Positions 33,297 through 36,780 of a DNA stretch of 36,780 nt are shown piece by piece. The first letter of the stretch is position 1; every line of letters starts with the position of its first letter. The stretch is taken from IMG/VR virus record IMGVR_UViG_3300017757_000044, positions 1 through 36,780 of that record. One strand, given 5' to 3'. The DNA is from a virus. A program made the position numbers and the translations under genes. The notes beneath the pieces are model-generated. The model saw only the letters and a list, made by a program, of their open reading frames with translations, searched no databases and was not told the DNA's origin.

Positions 33297-33806
33297 TTAA
33301 CTAGCTCTTAATGCTGAGATAGTTGTTGCTGTTGCTAATGAAATATCAAACATTGCTGATGAATTAGCTGCTACTACTGCACTACCTACTACTGTTACTC
33401 CTGAACCACCTACTAATGTGATTGCGTAAGTTGCAGCTGCTGCATTAACTATATGTAATTTATACATTTCATATAACTCATGAGATGCTGTTCCACTAGT
33501 TCCACCAAATAATCCGTCAATAATTACTGCTGCTGTAGAAGTTGTGAAATTTCTAGCTGCTGTTGGTGTACACACAATAATTTGTTTTTTGATTATTGTT
33601 GGTGTAACCGTTAAAGCAGCATCTGCCGCTGCTTCGTGAGATGGTTGGTGATTTATAGGTGTAACAACATTTTGAAAGCTATAAACTATATCGTTTGCTT
33701 TTAATACTTGGCTGTTCCAGATATATCTTTCACCACCACTAAATGTTTTTTCAATTCCGTAGTATAAATCTGCTACGTTTAATTGTTGTCCTCTTGTTCC
33801 TGCCAT
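33297..33806 (-). CDS. Tandem paralog 3, putative virion (decoration-like) protein
   Basis: 169 residues, no named family. It shares a plan with the next two genes: an N-terminal aromatic motif (GGERYIWNSQVLKANDIVYS), a variable middle, and a C-terminal beta domain (YKLHIVNAAAATYAITLVGG then SGVTVVGSAVVAANSSAMFD). The C-terminal strands and Ala/Ser/Gly-rich composition suggest a small exposed beta-sandwich, as in head decoration proteins. It is the last of the three and is followed by a terminator. Confidence 0.55.
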   Translation of the reverse strand: MAGTRGQQLNVADLYYGIEKTFSGGERYIWNSQVLKANDIVYSFQNVVTPINHQPSHEAAADAALTVTPTIIKKQIIVCTPTAARNFTTSTAAVIIDGLFGGTSGTASHELYEMYKLHIVNAAAATYAITLVGGSGVTVVGSAVVAANSSAMFDISLATATTISALRAS

Positions 33807-33827
33807 GGTTTTTTATTTTTATTTAAA

Positions 33828-34334
33828 TTAAATTCTTATTAATTGTCCAGCATAAGTTCCTGCTGATACGTTTGAAGCATAAACTCTAAATCTTGCTGTA
33901 GTTCCTCCTGCAATTGTCATTAATCCAACATCTGTTATTCCAGCACCACTTGATACTGTAATTACATTTCCTCCTGATAGGTTAGTATATGAAAATTCAA
34001 AATAATCTCCTACTATCATACCAAATCTTACAATTATAACTTCCGCTGATGGGATAGCTACTCCAATTGCTCCTCCTGGTGTTTGACCTTGATGTTGTTG
34101 AAACTGTGCGTTAGGATCATTAGATAAATTATATAAATCATCTGCTGTTATTGCAGTATCTCCTGCTGCTAATCCATGTTGGTTACCACCGAATGTAGAT
34201 GGTTCTATTCTATTTACCCAAGACCATAAGAATCTATCTGCTTGTAGTACTCTATTGTCCCAGTAATAATGACTAGCTCTTACTACTTGTTGAGCTAACA
34301 TTTGATCCGTTGTTAATACATTTCCGTATGCCAT
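33828..34334 (-). CDS. Tandem paralog 2, putative virion (decoration-like) protein
   Basis: 168 residues. The N-terminal motif ASHYYWDNRVLQADRFLWSW aligns with WNSQVLKANDIVYS and WNSRTLDSKDFLYS of its neighbours. The C-terminal half (FEFSYTNLSGGNVITVSSGA then GITDVGLMTIAGGTTARFRV) repeats the same strand pattern. The middle holds a Gln-rich patch QFQQHQGQ. No signal peptide or membrane segment. A virion role is inferred from composition and position. Confidence 0.55.
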   Translation of the reverse strand: MAYGNVLTTDQMLAQQVVRASHYYWDNRVLQADRFLWSWVNRIEPSTFGGNQHGLAAGDTAITADDLYNLSNDPNAQFQQHQGQTPGGAIGVAIPSAEVIIVRFGMIVGDYFEFSYTNLSGGNVITVSSGAGITDVGLMTIAGGTTARFRVYASNVSAGTYAGQLIRI

Positions 34335-34354
34335 AATTTTTTTCTTTTTTTAGG

Positions 34355-34810
34355 TTATAATGAATATAAAGTACAAGTTGTTGCAGATGCTCTTCTTAAT
34401 CTAAATCTTCTACTTCTGTTAACAGGTATAACTAAGTTACCTAATGCTGTTACGCCTGATCCTGCTGCTATAGTTAATACATTAGCTGTACTTCCGTTGT
34501 TAATTACAACATCAAATGAATCACTATCTACAGTAAATCCTAAATTTGCAATTAAATTTGGTGCTGTATCTGTTGTTAAAGTGTTTGTATTTGCGTTAGC
34601 ACATGATCCATATTCTGCTAACCAAAGTGATGAGCCAATTACACCATCCGCGTCTGCGATAGTTACTGGTTCCATCATTTGCATAGGTTTGTTTTTTGCT
34701 ACGTAGCTGTATAAAAAATCTTTAGAATCTAAAGTTCTTGAATTCCAATATTCGTGACCTGGTCTATTTACTAGTTTGTCTAACCAAGCGCTTGCTGCTA
34801 ATATTCCCAT
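34355..34810 (-). CDS. Tandem paralog 1, putative virion (decoration-like) protein
   Basis: 151 residues, the shortest of the three. The N-terminal GHEYWNSRTLDSKDFLYSYV and the C-terminal FDVVINNGSTANVLTIAAGS with GVTALGNLVIPVNRSRRFRL define the shared plan. The three genes are separated by only about 20 bases, so they are one transcription unit that probably arose by duplication. An ATATTTATAA motif lies 64 bases upstream, further than usual, with a hairpin in the leader. Confidence 0.55.
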   Translation of the reverse strand: MGILAASAWLDKLVNRPGHEYWNSRTLDSKDFLYSYVAKNKPMQMMEPVTIADADGVIGSSLWLAEYGSCANANTNTLTTDTAPNLIANLGFTVDSDSFDVVINNGSTANVLTIAAGSGVTALGNLVIPVNRSRRFRLRRASATTCTLYSL

Positions 34811-34835
34811 AATGTTTGCTGTCTTTTTTAATTAT

Positions 34836-34859
34836 TAAAAAGCTGGTATCTCACCAACT
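34836..34859 (-). promoter_or_regulatory. Hairpin with short T-tract in the leader of the paralog operon
   Basis: Minus strand stem AGTTGGT/ACCAGCT (7 bp including one G-T pair), loop GAGAT, then five T. It lies between the late motif (34875) and the start codon (34810). It could be a weak terminator, an attenuator or an mRNA-stabilising hairpin. Confidence 0.35.
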
Positions 34860-34874
34860 ACAACTGTTTGTTTA

Positions 34875-34884
34875 TTATAAATAT
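34875..34884 (-). promoter_or_regulatory. Candidate late promoter (ATATTTATAA)
   Basis: Exact 10-mer in the longest gene-free gap of the window (34811-34998, 188 bases). It is 64 bases upstream of the first paralog. The rest of the gap is A/T-rich with no other element recognised. Confidence 0.5.
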
Positions 34885-34998
34885 ATGATAATCTATTAAG
34901 GTTACGAAGTGCAACACTTACTGTCACACCACTTTAAACATATTTTATTAAATGTTATCTTGCAAATAAAGTTACAAATTTTTTCTTTCATATTTAAT

Positions 34999-35634
34999 TT
35001 AATTTAATTGTAATTCAAAAATATCTTCAATATCACTAAAATCTACATCTGCCATTACGTCTTCGTTTTCAGTAAACATTCCTTTAACAGCACTTGTACC
35101 TTTACGAATATTAGCTATAGCCTGTAGAGCATACATAACTAATTTTAGTACTACTAAAAATATACCAATATTAAGTGCAGTACTTGGGTCACCCCAAACA
35201 ATATCTTTACTTAACCCCCAAAATCCACTACTTGCTATAGACGTACCTGCAATTACTTGATAGGCAGCTCCTAAAAGAGTACCTATAGCAGTTGTTTTTA
35301 GTCCTGGTATGAATTTTTGTATAGCTTTTAAACCATCAGGATCACCAGTTGCTTTATCTGCTACATTTTTTATTCCATTATATGCTTTAGAAATAACACC
35401 TAAAACTTTTTCTGCATTTTCTGGGTCTGTAACTTCTTTTTTTACTACATCATATACTTGTTTTGATTTAGATTTACCAGCTGAAAATATTTTTTCTAAT
35501 GCTGGTTTGATTTTATCACCTAAATCTTGAAGAATACCTTCGTCTAAAAGAATAGAATTTTCTCTATACAACATTACACTATTAGGTGTAAGTTGGTTTT
35601 CAGCTAAATATTTTTTTAAATCAAAATTATCCAT
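34999..35634 (-). CDS. Membrane protein with possible capsid-targeting N-terminus
   Basis: 211 residues. The N-terminus MDNFDLKKYLAENQLT is an amphipathic helix containing LAE, a gp21-type I/L-x-E site. The middle is Lys-rich and helical. Two hydrophobic segments follow: TTAIGTLLGAAYQVIAGTSI (about 115-134) and ALNIGIFLVVLKLVMYALQA (about 153-172). The C-terminus is acidic. It might be an internal head protein ejected with the DNA that inserts in the host membrane, or a host-directed membrane protein. The start overlaps the cupin-like gene by 8 bases. Confidence 0.5.
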   Translation of the reverse strand: MDNFDLKKYLAENQLTPNSVMLYRENSILLDEGILQDLGDKIKPALEKIFSAGKSKSKQVYDVVKKEVTDPENAEKVLGVISKAYNGIKNVADKATGDPDGLKAIQKFIPGLKTTAIGTLLGAAYQVIAGTSIASSGFWGLSKDIVWGDPSTALNIGIFLVVLKLVMYALQAIANIRKGTSAVKGMFTENEDVMADVDFSDIEDIFELQLN

Positions 35635-35875
35635 TTATTCTAATTTTTAAATCAGTATTTCCTTTGTGTACTCTATGTATTTCTCCTTCAGCTATAAATA
35701 TACGATTTCCTGGTTTCATCATACGGGGTAACATATTATCTTTTTGTATACTCCATCCTTCTCCTTCTAATACTTCAATTTCCCTATCTTCAGCATCTTG
35801 ATGCCAAACCAATTCTTCTGGGTTTACATCTTTTGAAAACGTTCTAATATTACCTTTATTTGTGTATGGGTTCAT
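35627..35875 (-). CDS. Small cupin-like protein
   Basis: 82 residues. The strand pattern EELVWHQDAEDREIEVLEGE, then GWSIQKDNMLPRMMKPGNRI and FIAEGEIHRVHKGNTDLKI, follows a minimal cupin barrel: a strand pair with an H, a GE turn, a PG turn, and a returning E-x-HRV strand. Possible metal ligands are His25 and the His of EIHRV, but the full cupin ligand set is not present. Similar short proteins are common in marine T4-like phages (recalled, not searched). Function unknown. It starts one base after the previous stop and overlaps the next gene. Confidence 0.5.
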   Translation of the reverse strand: MNPYTNKGNIRTFSKDVNPEELVWHQDAEDREIEVLEGEGWSIQKDNMLPRMMKPGNRIFIAEGEIHRVHKGNTDLKIRING

Positions 35876-35876
35876 C

Positions 35877-36780
35877 CTACCAAAAAGTATTCATGTTAGC
35901 ACCTAAACCTAGCTGACTTGCATATCTAGGTAAATTACAAGACCAATATCCTGCTTTAGTTCTATCTTTTTTATTTTTACAATTATGTCTTGCAGCAAAT
36001 GCTTTACGTGCTTTAGGGTTTCTAATTTTAGCTCTTAAACCACCTGATCCAAATGATACTTTTTTAACTTTTTTAGTTTTAGGATCACGTACATAAACAT
36101 AATATGCTTTAGAACCACCACGTTTTGGTTTTCCAATTGGTGGGTCTTTTTTTTCTTTTTTCTTTTTCTTTTTAGCTTCGTCTAATTGGCTTCTTAAAAG
36201 TGGTTTCCAATTAACCATTACTTGAGCTACTCCTTTTATAAATTCAGGATTTTTTAAATCACCTTTAAATTTACCAAATAATGCTCTTAAATCTTCTGTA
36301 AATTCCGATACTGATTTTGTTGGTTTAAATGGTTCGGAATCTGGATCTTCTGGGTTTCTATTGAAACCACTATAACGAGTGACTTCTTCTAATGGTAATA
36401 AAATATAATCACCATCTCTATGTTTTTTAACACTAGTCATATTTTTAAGAAGAGCAACTACTTCATCTTCTTTAAATCCTAGTTTAACTAATTCTTTAAC
36501 TAATGGTTCTAAACCAGCAGCACCACCTTCTTTAGATAATGTTGCTTTTATTACTTCAATACCTTTAGCAAAATTGGCTGATGATACTTCTTCTCTCATA
36601 CTCATATTATCTATTTCATCACGCACCCATTCTTTTTCATTTGAACCTAACTGGTCGTAATCCATACCAAATTCTTCATTTGCTATTTCATCTTCTATAT
36701 CCATTTGTTCTTCTAACATTGGTAGATCTAATGGTACAATTTCATTTTCATATAAATCGAATTCACCAATATGTGTTTCC
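35877..36780 (-). CDS. Structural or head-region protein with Cys/His C-terminal domain, N-terminus cut off by window edge
   Basis: The first ATG in the window is at 36719, but the frame is open for the 20 codons before it to the right edge (ETHIGEFDLYENEIVPLDLP), so the gene probably starts outside. At least 300 residues. The N-terminal part is acidic, and a Lys-rich linker follows at about residues 180-200 (counted from 36719). The C-terminal domain contains KAYYVYVRDPKTKKVKKVSF, then RKAFAARHNCKNKKDRTKAG and YWSCNLPRYA. Its Cys and His residues could bind metal. I recall this tail domain in proteins of T4-like marine phages, but no function is established here. Confidence 0.6.
   Translation of the reverse strand, partial: ETHIGEFDLYENEIVPLDLPMLEEQMDIEDEIANEEFGMDYDQLGSNEKEWVRDEIDNMSMREEVSSANFAKGIEVIKATLSKEGGAAGLEPLVKELVKLGFKEDEVVALLKNMTSVKKHRDGDYILLPLEEVTRYSGFNRNPEDPDSEPFKPTKSVSEFTEDLRALFGKFKGDLKNPEFIKGVAQVMVNWKPLLRSQLDEAKKKKKKEKKDPPIGKPKRGGSKAYYVYVRDPKTKKVKKVSFGSGGLRAKIRNPKARKAFAARHNCKNKKDRTKAGYWSCNLPRYASQLGLGANMNTFW

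Noticed and set aside
9173-34884. Plus-strand TATAAATA copies as T4 late promoters firing antisense
   Set aside because: No plus-strand gene lies downstream of any copy, while their spacing to minus-strand starts is consistent. Antisense activity is possible but not supported.
35692-35702. ATATTTATAGC inside the cupin-like gene as a further late promoter
   Set aside because: One mismatch, lies fully in coding sequence (RIFIA codons) and is nearly 60 bases from the next start, so chance is a good explanation.

Overview
The window is a continuous piece of an AT-rich genome of a T4-like, contractile-tailed bacteriophage. Every convincing gene lies on the minus strand, so transcription runs from the right edge to the left. 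Terminase (gp17), portal (gp20), prohead protease (gp21), scaffold (gp22), major capsid protein (gp23), neck proteins (gp13/gp14), sheath (gp18), tube (gp19) and a gp26-like protein are recognisable from motifs and order. The host is probably a member of the Bacteroidota, perhaps a marine flavobacterium. Three lines point that way: starts are preceded by A/T-rich leaders without clear Shine-Dalgarno sequences; three promoters match the Bacteroidota primary-sigma pattern (TTTG, 20 bases, TAnnTT-); and one exported protein has a signal peptide ending in GFSQ. The host assignment is inference.

Layout from right (first transcribed) to left. 36780-34999: an edge-truncated protein with a Cys/His-rich C-terminal domain, a small cupin-like protein and a membrane protein. 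34810-33297: three tandem paralogous virion-like proteins. 33236-30372: a cassette set off by a strong terminator and two host-type promoters, encoding an FAD-dependent oxidoreductase, an SGNH hydrolase, an 85-residue protein and a NadR-like P-loop kinase. 30345-29300: a small acidic protein and an overlapping spanin-like membrane pair. 29297-18470: DNA packaging and head morphogenesis, ending in a strong terminator after the capsid gene. 18363-6567: neck, tail completion, sheath, tube, tail assembly chaperone, tape measure and baseplate genes. 6561-2242: a 1160-residue baseplate hub protein with a C-terminal M15-type peptidase, and a duplicated-domain protein. 2206-1: replication genes, namely a short family A DNA polymerase, a hypothetical protein and a gp32-like ssDNA-binding protein cut by the left edge.

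Two promoter classes seem to divide the genome. An exact 10-mer, ATATTTATAA on the coding strand, occurs twelve times, eleven of them closely upstream of, or in tandem upstream of, starts of late-type genes. Host-type promoters precede the ssDNA-binding protein and the inserted cassette. The 10-mer contains the reverse complement of the T4 late core TATAAATA.

The most notable feature is between the tail tube and tape measure genes. A gp26-like ORF and a second ORF are joined across a T7 run with a 6-bp stem just downstream. This is the position where long-tailed phages carry the frameshifted tail assembly chaperone pair, and it suggests a +1/-2 programmed frameshift in a T4-like phage. No tRNA, CRISPR array, insertion sequence or plus-strand gene was found, and no stretch over 300 bases lacks a gene.
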